NCBI GenBank assembly: GCA_049975245.1
Contig: JBNGDB010000004.1
Coordinates: 1 to 64,000 of the forward strand
Direction: 5' to 3'
Length of the DNA: 64,000 bases
Source: UBA117 sp049975245
GTDB taxonomy: Archaea; Methanobacteriota; Methanobacteria; Methanobacteriales; Methanobacteriaceae
A program made the position numbers and the translations under genes. The stretch's first letter is position 1, and each line of letters begins with the position of its first letter. Below the pieces are notes generated by a model. It made no database searches, had not been told where the DNA came from, and was given only the letters and a program-made list of their open reading frames with translations. Below are positions 8,982 through 17,971 of this stretch, piece after piece.

Positions 8982-10097
8982 ATGTTTAGACCTGCCAATA
9001 GAGTTAGTTCCATTGATCTTTCAGGAATAAGAAAAATGTTTGGACTAATAACCGAAGACACTATAAGTCTTGGCCTGGGAGAGCCAGACTTTAACACTCC
9101 CCCTCATATTATTGAAGCAGCAAAAAAGGCTATGGATGAAGGTTTTACCCATTACACTGAGAATAAGGGAATGGCCCAACTTAGAGAAGCCATATCCCAT
9201 AAACTGAAAAGTGAGAATAATATTAAATCGGACCCTGAATCAATTATTGTGACGGTGGGGGCCAGTGAAGCCCTTCATCTATGCACACATGTTTTAGTTG
9301 AACGTGGCGACCAGGTCCTAATACCTGACCCAGGTTTTGTCTCATATGGTGCTTGTGTAAAGCTTGCTGAAGCAGAACCTGTTCATGTGAAATTAGAAGA
9401 AGAAAATAAGTTTAGAATGACTGCAGATAATGTTAATGATAAAATTACTCAACATACTAAAGCCATAATTGTAAATTCTCCGGCAAACCCCACCGGCAGT
9501 GTAATGGAAAAATCAGAAATCCGAGGGATTGCTGAACTAGCAGATGATCATAATTTCCATATAATATCTGATGAAATATACGAAAAGATAATTTACGAGG
9601 GTAAACATTATAGTTTTGGAAAATTTTCTGATAATGTGATTACCATTAATGGTTTTAGCAAAACCTATGCCATGACTGGTTTTAGGATAGCTTATGCTGC
9701 CGCAGAAAATGAAATTATCGAAGAAATGCTCAAAATACACCAATATAATACGGCATGTGCCAGTTCCATATCACAAATTGCTGCTATTGAAGCATTGAAA
9801 GGCCCCCAAAATAGTGTGAATAAGATGGTGTCTGAATTTAAAAGAAGGAGAGATTTAATTGTTGGCCGTTTAAGGGATATGGGAATTTCATGTATTAAAC
9901 CGCGAGGAGCATTCTACGTATTTCCACGTGTTGAAAATCCAGACCAATATGTGCAAAATGCAATTGAAAATGATGTTATAATTGTCCCTGGAGATTCATT
10001 CGGAAAATACAGTTCACAATATGTGCGGATGTCCTATGCTACTTCTTATGAACAGATAGAAGAAGCTATGGATCGATTAGAATCATTTACTAATTAA
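8982..10097 (+). CDS. PLP-dependent aminotransferase, class I/II
   Basis: Fold-type I aminotransferase of 371 residues, aspartate/alanine-transaminase-like. Recognisable are the N-terminal ISLGLGEPDFNTP, HYTENKGMAQLREAI, the NSPANPTG loop, SDEIYEKI and the Schiff-base lysine in NGFSKTYAMTGFRIAY (about residue 226), plus the carboxylate-binding Arg in YVRMSYATS near the C-terminus. ATG 8982 is preceded by GAGGTGATT. Ends 17 nt before the QueG-like gene, so they may be co-transcribed. Substrate specificity cannot be read from the sequence; alpha-aminotransferase of the AspC type is the best guess. Confidence 0.82.
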   Translation: MFRPANRVSSIDLSGIRKMFGLITEDTISLGLGEPDFNTPPHIIEAAKKAMDEGFTHYTENKGMAQLREAISHKLKSENNIKSDPESIIVTVGASEALHLCTHVLVERGDQVLIPDPGFVSYGACVKLAEAEPVHVKLEEENKFRMTADNVNDKITQHTKAIIVNSPANPTGSVMEKSEIRGIAELADDHNFHIISDEIYEKIIYEGKHYSFGKFSDNVITINGFSKTYAMTGFRIAYAAAENEIIEEMLKIHQYNTACASSISQIAAIEALKGPQNSVNKMVSEFKRRRDLIVGRLRDMGISCIKPRGAFYVFPRVENPDQYVQNAIENDVIIVPGDSFGKYSSQYVRMSYATSYEQIEEAMDRLESFTN

Positions 10098-10114
10098 AAA
10101 ATAGGATTAATAAA

Positions 10115-10942
10115 ATGGGATCTGATGAACTGAAAAAAAGTATAAAAGAAAAATGTAAAACTATGGATATTCCCATGGTTGGTTTTACATCGGTGAATAG
10201 GTGGGTTGAACCCCCATCTAAACTTCCCAACCAGTTCCAGGAGTGGATTCCCCAAGAATTCTGGCCCCAGTCCATTTATCCTGATGCTAAAACAGTTATT
10301 GTTATTGGACTCCCCGTTCAGATTCCTATATTAGATACAGCTCCCAGCATTTATTACCATGAATTATACAATACTGTTAACATTCTTTTAGATATTAAAG
10401 CCTATGAAATTGCCAATTTTATCACAGAAAAAGGTTATCCATCCATATTTTTACCTAGAGACGGTTATGGTGACATAGAAGTATTAATAGATCATCCTCT
10501 AACCTTTTTCTCCCATAGACATGCTGCATTTTTAGCGGGTTTAGGTTCTTTTGGACTTAACAATGTTCTTCTAACAAAAAAGTACGGCCCCCGGGTAAGA
10601 TTCACATCCATGTTTACATCAGCCAGTTTAAGTTCCGACCCTTTAAATTGTCCTGATCTTTGCACCCGCTGTTTTCTATGTGCTGACCACTGTCCGGTAG
10701 ATGCAATACCTAAAAATGGAGATTTTCCACCGCCCCTGGATAAGAAAGGTTGTGCTCTGCGCAGTCAAAAACTTCGAAAAGAGTACAGATCCCCTTGTGG
10801 TATATGTATAAAGGTTTGTCCAGTGGGTGAGGATAGAAAAACCTTTAACAGGGAGGATCTTACGGTATACTCCGATTTTAGCAATTCTAATAAATTTCTT
10901 AAAGGATGGGAACACGTGCAGAAATATGGTATTAAAAAATAA
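10115..10942 (+). CDS. QueG-like (epoxyqueuosine reductase family) iron-sulfur protein
   Basis: 275 residues with a QueG-type N-terminal domain, the HAAFLAGLGSFGLNN signature that in QueG lines the cobalamin site, and two 4Fe-4S clusters: CTRCFLCADHCP with a further Cys, and CGICIKVCPVG. Archaea use archaeosine rather than queuosine, so a true epoxyqueuosine reductase role is unlikely. The protein is better viewed as a corrinoid-dependent or electron-transfer reductase of unknown substrate. Adjacent to two aminotransferase genes; that may be coincidental. Confidence 0.7.
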   Translation: MGSDELKKSIKEKCKTMDIPMVGFTSVNRWVEPPSKLPNQFQEWIPQEFWPQSIYPDAKTVIVIGLPVQIPILDTAPSIYYHELYNTVNILLDIKAYEIANFITEKGYPSIFLPRDGYGDIEVLIDHPLTFFSHRHAAFLAGLGSFGLNNVLLTKKYGPRVRFTSMFTSASLSSDPLNCPDLCTRCFLCADHCPVDAIPKNGDFPPPLDKKGCALRSQKLRKEYRSPCGICIKVCPVGEDRKTFNREDLTVYSDFSNSNKFLKGWEHVQKYGIKK

Positions 10943-11063
10943 TATAGGTAATTAAAATCTAAAATAATTTATAAAAGTTTTAAAATTCCAATATTTTTAT
11001 TTCATAATATCTGTGAATCCATTACTTTTAAATATTAATTAATAATACTTTTAGAGGAATTAT

Positions 11064-12245
11064 ATGAATAATTTATTTGCTGATCGAATTAAAAATGTTC
11101 CAAGATCATTTGTTAGAGAAATTTTAAAGGTCACAGAAAATCCGGATATCATATCATTTGCAGGAGGCCTTCCCAACCCTAAAACCTTCCCCGTTGAAGA
11201 AATTTCAAAAGCCACCTCGAAGATATTATCAAAAGAAGGAAAGTCAATCCTCCAATACAGCACCACTGAAGGTTATGATAAATTAAGGGAATACATTGCT
11301 AATAGATATTCTATTAAGGGTTTGGACGTGGATAAGGATGAAATATTAATAACCAATGGCTCCCAACAATGCATTGATCTGACGGCTAAGATTTTTATTA
11401 ATAATAATGATAAGGTTTTGCTTGAAAAACCAACTTATCTGGCTGCCATTCAATCTTTTTCTCTATACCAACCTAAATTCCTTTCCATACCCCTGGTTAA
11501 GGATGGTGTGGATACAAATTTATTGGAAAAAATGTTAAAAGATGAACAGATTAAGTTGTTCTACTCTGTAACAAGTTTCCAGAACCCCTCTGGTATATCT
11601 TACTCTGCCCAGAAGAGAAGAGATGTTGCAGAAATTGTTAATGATTCCAATACCATCTTTGTGGAGGACGATCCCTACGGAGAACTTAGGTTTATAGGAG
11701 CAGAAATGCCTCCAGTTAAAAGTTATCTGGATAATTCAGTATTGTTTGGATCTTTTTCTAAAATAGTAGCACCTGGTATGAGGTTGGGCTGGATCGTGGC
11801 CAATGAAGAGATAATGGAGAAACTGATCATTGCTAAACAAGCCTCAGACCTTCATTCCAATTATTTTACCCAACGAGTTGTATACCAATACCTGATTGAT
11901 AATGACCTAGAGGAACACATATCCAAAATAAGAAAACGGTATAAAAATCAGCGCAATATAATGATTGATGCTATTAAAGATTCATTTCCACCAGAAGTTA
12001 AATACACCGAACCAGAGGGAGGGATGTTTCTCTGGGTCACGCTTCCTGAAGGAACATCTTCGCTGGAACTTTTCTATATTGCTCTTGAGGAGAATGTAGC
12101 CTTTGTTCCTGGTGAAGCATTTTTTGTTAATGGCCACGGGGAAAATCATTTAAGACTAAACTTTTCTAATTCAGATGAAGAAAAAATTGTAGAAGGAATT
12201 AGAAGACTGGGCAAAGCTATTCATAAAATGCTATCTAAAAAATAA
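11064..12245 (+). CDS. PLP-dependent aminotransferase, 2-aminoadipate/MocR-type
   Basis: 393 residues, fold-type I, resembling the LysN / archaeal aromatic aminotransferase branch: N-terminal ISFAGGLPNPKTFP, QYSTTEGYDKLREYIA, SFQNPSGISYS, VEDDPYGELRF and the catalytic Lys in FGSFSKIVAPGMRLGW (about residue 235), with a C-terminal LRLNFSNSDEE carrying the substrate-carboxylate Arg. Length is normal. SD AGAGGAATT precedes ATG 11064. It is separate from the first aminotransferase (different subfamily), so it is not a recent duplicate. Aromatic, branched-chain or aminoadipate substrates are all possible. Confidence 0.82.
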   Translation: MNNLFADRIKNVPRSFVREILKVTENPDIISFAGGLPNPKTFPVEEISKATSKILSKEGKSILQYSTTEGYDKLREYIANRYSIKGLDVDKDEILITNGSQQCIDLTAKIFINNNDKVLLEKPTYLAAIQSFSLYQPKFLSIPLVKDGVDTNLLEKMLKDEQIKLFYSVTSFQNPSGISYSAQKRRDVAEIVNDSNTIFVEDDPYGELRFIGAEMPPVKSYLDNSVLFGSFSKIVAPGMRLGWIVANEEIMEKLIIAKQASDLHSNYFTQRVVYQYLIDNDLEEHISKIRKRYKNQRNIMIDAIKDSFPPEVKYTEPEGGMFLWVTLPEGTSSLELFYIALEENVAFVPGEAFFVNGHGENHLRLNFSNSDEEKIVEGIRRLGKAIHKMLSKK

Positions 12246-12304
12246 AAAATAAAATAAATTAGAATAAATGAAGTAAATTAGAATTATTTTAGATAAATAC
12301 TAAT

Positions 12305-12802
12305 TTATTTTACTGCAGGTTTACTGTTATTTGTCATTTTATATGCTATTAAAAGAGCAAATAAGATAATGGGGATTATAAAGTCAATGTACAATGCAAA
12401 ACCAGCGTTTCCAGGTGCCATGTTCCCGGTTTGCATTATATCTGTTATGTGTATATAGAATGCTCCTAGATAAAAGACCGAAACTGCTGTAACAGTTGCT
12501 GTCCAGAAATTATCCCTGAATTTCCAGCATAATAATCCTAAAATACCATAGGATAGATTTGCAACTCCCACTTCTAACTGGAAAGGGTTTCCTGCTGGCC
12601 AGCCTATCAGGGCCGCAGTCATATCTGACATGAAGAAGTGGCCAAAGAATGCCCATATAGAACCTATTCCAACCATTATTACTAAAAACCATAGTAAAAA
12701 TACTTCAAATATTCTATTTTTTGTTTTAGGTGTTTTACTCAAAAATAAATGCAATAAAGCCCCTACTATAGTTACCAATACGAAAATATAAACCAGTTCC
12801 AT
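12305..12802 (-). CDS. DUF6790-type integral membrane protein
   Basis: A 165-residue protein with four to five membrane helices (about 2-20, 35-55, 80-95, 105-122, 137-156) and a short basic tail. The patterns WAFFGHFFMSD, GWPAGNPFQLEVGVANL and YIHITDIMQTGN match the DUF6790 family of small membrane proteins of unknown function. AAGGTGGTT stands 6 nt before ATG 12802. It lies downstream of the tRNA-Ser gene on the same strand but 241 nt away, so a separate promoter is expected. Confidence 0.65.
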   Translation of the reverse strand: MELVYIFVLVTIVGALLHLFLSKTPKTKNRIFEVFLLWFLVIMVGIGSIWAFFGHFFMSDMTAALIGWPAGNPFQLEVGVANLSYGILGLLCWKFRDNFWTATVTAVSVFYLGAFYIHITDIMQTGNMAPGNAGFALYIDFIIPIILFALLIAYKMTNNSKPAVK

Positions 12803-13043
12803 TATTTAACCACCTTAGACATTAATGATTAATTCTTTATTATTCATATTATGTAATCTCCTTTTTAAATTAATTGTAATTTAGCCAGAAGCAATGAATT
12901 TCTAGAATGACATTTTCAAAATTTATATTTATAATTAATTAATTGAGTAAAAAAGAATATATAAATGGAATAAGAATCAGGAAAGATTTAATAAAATATA
13001 TCCGGATAAATTTAATGGTATGGTTTTTTTAAAATAGATTGGA

Positions 13044-13128
13044 CGCCGGGAACGGGATTTGAACCCGTGTGATCCAAAGGATCATTGGCTTAGCAGGCCA
13101 ACGCCGTACCAGACTGGGCCATCCCGGC
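13044..13128 (-). tRNA. tRNA-Ser (GCU anticodon)
   Basis: An 85-nt cloverleaf on the minus strand. The acceptor stem pairs GCCGGGA with TCCCGGC, with G as discriminator. The anticodon arm TTGGC-CTGCTAA-GCCAA gives anticodon GCU, which reads AGC/AGU. A long variable arm (GATCC...GGATC) is typical of class II serine tRNAs, and the T arm contains GTTCAAAT. The 3' CCA is not encoded. It lies 148 nt downstream of the SRP RNA on the same strand, an arrangement known from Methanobacteriales. Confidence 0.95.
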
Positions 13129-13276
13129 ATTATTGATTAATTTAATATATTTTGCAGTAAATCAGAAAAAGGTAATTTATTGCTTTGGATATTATCAGAT
13201 ATAAATGTTTTCCCAATAAATTGGAATTAGATTCTTGAAAATGGTTCTAATTAGAATTTATAATGTTTTATTATAA

Positions 13277-13590
13277 ACGGGCGTGTCCAAGAGTGGACAG
13301 ATCTTCCAAATATTGGTGATCCAGAATCCCAACTCCACCCCGTTGCTCCACAAGCATCAGCTGTTCATGGTAGAGCTGCTTCTTTCCAGATCTGACCCGT
13401 TCCCATGATTAAGATAGTTAATCCTGGTCCTACAACCAGAACCCTACCACCACTGATCCTGCGGGACGAGGGCTCAGCATCAGAATCCTGGGCCAATAAA
13501 AGGTCAATTTGCCGCCTCTTGAACTTCAACTGCACCATATAGGGGATATGCGCTTACAGAGGACCCCTAACCCTCCAGTCTAGCCCGCTA
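13277..13590 (-). ncRNA. ffs: signal recognition particle 7S RNA
   Basis: About 314 nt of GC-rich sequence in an AT-rich background. Read on the minus strand, the 5' end CGGGC pairs with the 3' end GCCCG, and the helix 8 / SRP54-binding region shows the universal CTGGAAAGAAGCAG loop (near 13373-13392) with the GGAA tetraloop. The 5' domain contains the conserved GGTTAGGGGTCCTC. Size and motifs fit an archaeal SRP RNA. A box A-like CAAATACT at 13609-13616 lies about 23 bp upstream of the 5' end. The exact ends are estimated from the terminal helix. Confidence 0.93.
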
Positions 13591-13608
13591 TTTATATTGT
13601 TAGTTAAT

Positions 13609-13616
13609 AGTATTTG
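13609..13616 (-). promoter_or_regulatory. candidate TATA element of the SRP RNA gene
   Basis: CAAATACT on the minus strand is centred about 23 bp upstream of the mapped 5' end of the 7S RNA, the expected distance for archaeal box A. The match to consensus is moderate. Confidence 0.35.
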
Positions 13617-13650
13617 AAGGTTACGATTATGATAAAAAAAATCTATTTAT

Positions 13651-13658
13651 CTATAAAT
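13651..13658 (+). promoter_or_regulatory. candidate TATA box for the phosphate permease gene
   Basis: CTATAAAT is centred about 27 bp before ATG 13682, where no Shine-Dalgarno is visible. That spacing fits a leaderless mRNA starting at or next to the initiation codon. Confidence 0.45.
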
Positions 13659-13681
13659 TGTTTTAAGCACAAATATTAAAC

Positions 13682-14662
13682 ATGGACTGGTTATTGATTT
13701 TTGGTGTTATTACCAGTGTTTATATGGCTTTCAATATAGCTGCAAATGATATTGGTAATTCCATGGGAACGGCGGTTGGCAGTGGCTCCTTGAAAATGAA
13801 AAATGCTTTGATATTAGGCGCCATATTTGTTGTTATTGGAGCTTTATTTTTAGGGAACAATGTAATTCAAACTGTAGGCAGTGGGATTATTCCTCAAGGT
13901 TTAATGACGGGTGCCGGTGCTTTTATAATTACTTTAACCGCAGGCCTATGGATAACATTTACCATCATAAGAAAAACCCCTATCTCTGGTTCTGATGCAA
14001 TAATCGGCGCAGTATTCGGTTACGGAATAGTATCTGTGGGTATTAATAATCTTAACTTCGGAGTATTAGGATTGATTGCGCTAAGCTGGATATTATCACC
14101 AGTTATAGGACTTTTAACCGGATTTGGAATTTATTATTTAATCAAAAGGGTATTAATTAAAAAGATTATGAAAATATCATTTAAAAGCCGTATAGAAAAA
14201 GTATTTTCATATCTTCAAATTGGAAGTTCATCATTTGCCGCTATTAACCTTGGAGCTTTGGACATTGCGGTTGCAACTGGAGTGCTCATTGCAACTGTAG
14301 GTACAACGCAGGTTATGGCTTTAGAAATATTAGGGGCTGTGGGATTAGTTTCTGGAATTCTAATTGCAGGTAACAGGGTAACTGCAACCATAGGGAGAAG
14401 GATAACTGAATTAGTTCCAACTAGAGGGTTTTCTGCTCAAATGGCAGCAGCATTAGTTGTTTTCTTTTTTGTATTATATGGGATGCCCATATCACCAACC
14501 CAAACTCTTGTTGGTTCAGTTATTGGGGTCGGGTTGGCCCGGGGAACTGCTACTTTAAAAATGGACATAGTTAAAGATATAGCTTACACCTGGATCGTTA
14601 CTATACCGGCTTGCATTCTTATTGCCATGTCTTTATACTTTATTTCTATTTTAATATTTTAA
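13682..14662 (+). CDS. pit: inorganic phosphate permease, PiT family
   Basis: Cation-phosphate symporter of 326 residues with about ten membrane helices and the duplicated PiT signature: first repeat NIAANDIGNSMGTAVGSG near the N-terminus, second repeat GMPISPTQTLVGSVIGVG with the preceding GGxxGxxxAA-type helix near 250-280. No PhoU-like regulator gene is adjacent. The gene stands alone between the SRP RNA and the convergent kor operon. Phosphate is the likely substrate; sulfate is possible for some archaeal members. Confidence 0.85.
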   Translation: MDWLLIFGVITSVYMAFNIAANDIGNSMGTAVGSGSLKMKNALILGAIFVVIGALFLGNNVIQTVGSGIIPQGLMTGAGAFIITLTAGLWITFTIIRKTPISGSDAIIGAVFGYGIVSVGINNLNFGVLGLIALSWILSPVIGLLTGFGIYYLIKRVLIKKIMKISFKSRIEKVFSYLQIGSSSFAAINLGALDIAVATGVLIATVGTTQVMALEILGAVGLVSGILIAGNRVTATIGRRITELVPTRGFSAQMAAALVVFFFVLYGMPISPTQTLVGSVIGVGLARGTATLKMDIVKDIAYTWIVTIPACILIAMSLYFISILIF

Positions 14663-14739
14663 AAAATGAAAATTAATTTTTAGTATTTAAATAATTTAAT
14701 TAATAAAACCTGCTACTTTACTTAAATTAACAATCTTTA

Positions 14740-15600
14740 CTACCCGCGTTTAGAATCTACTAATTTTCTTAACTTTTCAACATCTAAACTTCTTTTATAG
14801 AGGGGTTTAGTTTCATGTGCGTAAACATCTTGATTATCTTCAAATGTTTTTTTATTATTTACATAAAATATCCCTAAAGGATATTTTTCGGATTCTGTAG
14901 ATCTTTGGAAGGCTTTTACTTGATTGTAGGGTTCATAGGTATCTTCCAGGTAATAGGTGTTTTCTTTAAACCATTGATAAGTATTTAGTTTATTAAATGT
15001 TACGCAAGGCTGGAATATGTCCACCAGAGCATATCCTTTATGTTTTATTGCTTTTTTGATGATTTCTTTAGTTTTTTCCATATCTCCAGAGAATGCTCGG
15101 GCAACAAATGAACAATTTAGTGCTATTGCTACTGATAGGGGATTGAAAGGTTCTTCAAAAACTCCTTCTACTTGAAATGGAGTAACAAAATTTTTTCGGC
15201 TGGTGGGAGAGGCCTGTCCCTTGGTCAACCCATAAACCATGTTATTATGTACTATATTAGTTATATCCGGGTTTCTGCGTATGGTGTGAATAAAATGGTT
15301 ACCTCCCTCTCCGTATGTGCATCCATCTCCACTTATATCCACCACGGTAAGTTCAGGATTTACTGCTTTTATGGCTGTTGCTGGAGAAAGAGATCTGCCA
15401 TGTAAACTGTTAAAAACATTTGATCTCAGGTAATGTGGGAGTTTTGCTGCTTGCCCTATTCCCGAGACTAAAACCAAATTTTTTGGATTTATTTTAAGAT
15501 CATAGAGGGCATTTTTTAGTGATTGTAGGATAGAAAAGTTGCCACATCCTGGACACCATGCAATATCTGCATCTGCAACGTCATAAATTTCAGCACCCAT
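14740..15600 (-). CDS. korB: 2-oxoacid:ferredoxin oxidoreductase, beta subunit
   Basis: Thiamine-diphosphate and 4Fe-4S subunit, 286 residues. Visible are the cluster ligands in WCPGCGNFSILQSL (about 15-28), the TPP-binding ISGDGCTYGEGGNHF (about 109-123) and NNMVYGLTKGQASPTS, with the later cluster Cys in FQPCVTFN (about 198). It starts with the TAATG overlap at the stop codon of the alpha subunit, with GGGTGATC as ribosome binding site, so translation is coupled. Catalyses the ferredoxin-linked conversion between 2-oxoacid and acyl-CoA + CO2; 2-oxoglutarate is the best guess from the KorAB-like form. Confidence 0.87.
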   Translation of the reverse strand: MGAEIYDVADADIAWCPGCGNFSILQSLKNALYDLKINPKNLVLVSGIGQAAKLPHYLRSNVFNSLHGRSLSPATAIKAVNPELTVVDISGDGCTYGEGGNHFIHTIRRNPDITNIVHNNMVYGLTKGQASPTSRKNFVTPFQVEGVFEEPFNPLSVAIALNCSFVARAFSGDMEKTKEIIKKAIKHKGYALVDIFQPCVTFNKLNTYQWFKENTYYLEDTYEPYNQVKAFQRSTESEKYPLGIFYVNNKKTFEDNQDVYAHETKPLYKRSLDVEKLRKLVDSKRG

Positions 15601-17330
15601 TAGATCACCCCCGTTATAGATGAAATATAATTGATTACTTCTTCCACAGAAAACGGCATTCCATCATACTTTAAACATTTAGATTCTATATTAAAACCGG
15701 TTTCCAATTTTATTAAATTAGCAAATTGAGCTGTTGCATTATTTTCAAAAATTAATACTTTTTGAGCTTTTTCTAGATAATCTAAGGTTTTATCATAAAG
15801 TGGATATACTTGTTTGAAGTGCAGAAATGCTATCTTTTCCTGGTCAATTTTTTCCAATGCTTCCTTTATGGGACCATAGGTGGAACCCCAACCAATAATT
15901 AACATCTCATAGTCTTTACTACCTATTAAATCAGGTTTTGTAACGTCTTTTTTTATTTTTAACATTTTTTTAAGACGTTTATCTACCATTTGATTTCTAA
16001 TATCTAAATCTTCGGTTATGTGTCCCTGGGTGTCGTGTTCATCTGAATCTGCCACTACTAATCCATCACCATAAGCAGGGATTCCCCGGGGTGAAATGCC
16101 ATCCGGGGTTATTACATATCTCTTGTAGTTTTCATGGGTTTTAACAATATAATTTTCAATCTTAACCTGATTTCGATCTATTTCTGGGATATTATAGTAA
16201 ATATCTGCAAAATACTGGTCTGAAAGTATAAAAACAGGTATTTGATATTTATCTGCTAGATTAAATGCTTGTCCTGATAAGTAAAATGCATCTTCAAAAT
16301 TTCCAGGGGCAAATATAGCCCTTGGCATTTCTCCAGTTCCTGAATATATGGCCAGGTTTAAGTCTTCTTGAGCTGTCCGGGTTGGAAGACCTACGGCAGG
16401 CCCTGGTCGTTGAGCAAGGTATATGACCACTGGAGTTTCAGTCATGCCAGAAAGCCCGATAGCTTCTTCCATCAGTGCAAATCCACTACCGGAAGTAGCT
16501 GTCATTGCCCGGGCCCCGGCGTAAAATGCTCCCAGGGCCATGTTTATTGCCGCAATTTCGTCTTCTGCTTGCTCAAATATCATTTCAAATTCTTTTGCAT
16601 TTTGTGCTATGAAAACTTGTAAAGGAGAAGATGGAGTCATGGGATAGGATGCCATAAAATTGCATCCACCCGCAATACAACCTAATCCAACTGCTTCAGT
16701 CCCGTTGATTAATAGATCATTTTTAACTTGAGGTGATTTATTGAGATTTACCTCTAAAATATTTTGGTTTAAAAGTTTTTCTCCTTCCATATAACCTTTT
16801 TTACCTGCTTTCATATCTTTTTTTAGTATTTCTTCACCTTTACGGCGAAACATTGATTCTATGCATTTGTTGAATGTTTGTAGATCAACATTTAAAATTC
16901 TGGAGATTATACCCGCTGCTATGATGTTGGAAAATATTGGACTTCCAATTTCAGTGGCCATCTTGATGAGGGGAATTTCCATAGTTTTATAATTCTGCCT
17001 GTCATCATCTTCCAGTATTCCCTGTGCAGCTATTATTAAAGTATCTCTTGATATTCTATCTTTAAGATGATTGACCGCCCCATTACTTAAAGCAACAAGT
17101 ACATCTATTCTGTCAACATAAGCTTGAACTGGAATAGATGAAGCTCTAATTAATGTGGAATTTAAACCACCCCTTACCCGGGACATATACTCCTTGGTAG
17201 AAAAAACGTTATATCCACTGTTTTTAACTGTCTTCACCAGTATATTTTCAACTGTTTGAATTCCTTGTCCAGCCTCTCCACAAAGAACAACAGATACATC
17301 GCCCTCAATTTCATGCGAAATTTTAGACAT
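15600..17330 (-). CDS. korA: 2-oxoacid:ferredoxin oxidoreductase, fused gamma-alpha subunit
   Basis: 576 residues. Residues about 10-185 are the gamma domain (VVLCGEAGQGIQTVE, YMSRVRGGLNSTLIR) and about 200-576 the alpha pyrimidine-binding and transketolase-like domain (AVGLGCIAGGCNFMASYPMT, FEQAEDEIAAINMALGA, TATSGSGFALMEEA). This two-subunit architecture without a delta ferredoxin subunit is that of bacterial/haloarchaeal KorAB, not of the four-subunit KorABCD of methanogens. GGGGG precedes ATG 17330. No ferredoxin gene is adjacent, so an external acceptor must be used. In a methanogen it would run reductively, making 2-oxoacids from acyl-CoA. Confidence 0.85.
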   Translation of the reverse strand: MSKISHEIEGDVSVVLCGEAGQGIQTVENILVKTVKNSGYNVFSTKEYMSRVRGGLNSTLIRASSIPVQAYVDRIDVLVALSNGAVNHLKDRISRDTLIIAAQGILEDDDRQNYKTMEIPLIKMATEIGSPIFSNIIAAGIISRILNVDLQTFNKCIESMFRRKGEEILKKDMKAGKKGYMEGEKLLNQNILEVNLNKSPQVKNDLLINGTEAVGLGCIAGGCNFMASYPMTPSSPLQVFIAQNAKEFEMIFEQAEDEIAAINMALGAFYAGARAMTATSGSGFALMEEAIGLSGMTETPVVIYLAQRPGPAVGLPTRTAQEDLNLAIYSGTGEMPRAIFAPGNFEDAFYLSGQAFNLADKYQIPVFILSDQYFADIYYNIPEIDRNQVKIENYIVKTHENYKRYVITPDGISPRGIPAYGDGLVVADSDEHDTQGHITEDLDIRNQMVDKRLKKMLKIKKDVTKPDLIGSKDYEMLIIGWGSTYGPIKEALEKIDQEKIAFLHFKQVYPLYDKTLDYLEKAQKVLIFENNATAQFANLIKLETGFNIESKCLKYDGMPFSVEEVINYISSITGVI

Positions 17331-17566
17331 ATTTTAGCCCCCATAAAAATTAACTAATTAAATTATGTTGGGGGTGATTAATTAAATTTTCCGAGAATTA
17401 AAATTAAAAATACTGAAAAATGAAGGATTAAAATCTCTTTATCTATCTAAATTTAAGTTATAAAAACGAATTTTATGGTCCATAATAATTTAAAAAACTG
17501 ATAAAAGAATGATTAATAAGTTAGAAACCTTCCAACCATTATTTCATGAAAAATTAGTTTTTAATC

Positions 17567-17971
17567 CTAAATTTGAAGATTCTTTATAATATCTCCGTCA
17601 GATATTATGCCTACAATAGAATCATTATCTAATACAACTAGCTGGTTTACAATACCCTCATCCTTACTTGCTTCTTTCATCTTATTTATGGCTATGGTTA
17701 AACTGTCATCCGGATTTACACAAAATACATCTTTAACCATCACATTCTCAACAGTTGTGCCTAATTCATAATTGTCTAGTATCAGATTATGGCCAAGATC
17801 AGTAGCAGTTACTATTCCCAGTAGTTTTCCATTTTCTTCAATAGGAAGTGCACTTATTTTATATTTCATTAATTTTTCAAATGCAAAAACAACATCTTCC
17901 TCTGGAGGGACAGTTATAACACCCTCAGTCATAATATCCTTAACTTTTAGATTTTTTAGCAATTCAATCAC
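17567..17971 (-). CDS. CBS-domain pair protein
   Basis: 134 residues made almost entirely of two CBS motifs (about 8-65 and 72-132: VKDIMTEGVITVPPE, GIVTATDL, VMVKDVFCVNPDDS, GIISDGDI). Such Bateman modules bind adenosyl ligands (AMP, ATP, SAM) and usually regulate a partner. The gene overlaps the end of 2-phosphoglycerate kinase by 8 bp if GTG 17971 is used; TTG 17962, four nt after GGTGAT, is an alternative without overlap. The coupling suggests it may sense nucleotide status for that kinase; this is inference. Confidence 0.75.
   Translation of the reverse strand: MIELLKNLKVKDIMTEGVITVPPEEDVVFAFEKLMKYKISALPIEENGKLLGIVTATDLGHNLILDNYELGTTVENVMVKDVFCVNPDDSLTIAINKMKEASKDEGIVNQLVVLDNDSIVGIISDGDIIKNLQI

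Noticed and set aside
10115..10942. genuine epoxyqueuosine reductase
   Set aside because: The fold fits QueG, but archaea make archaeosine rather than queuosine, so the specific function is not claimed.
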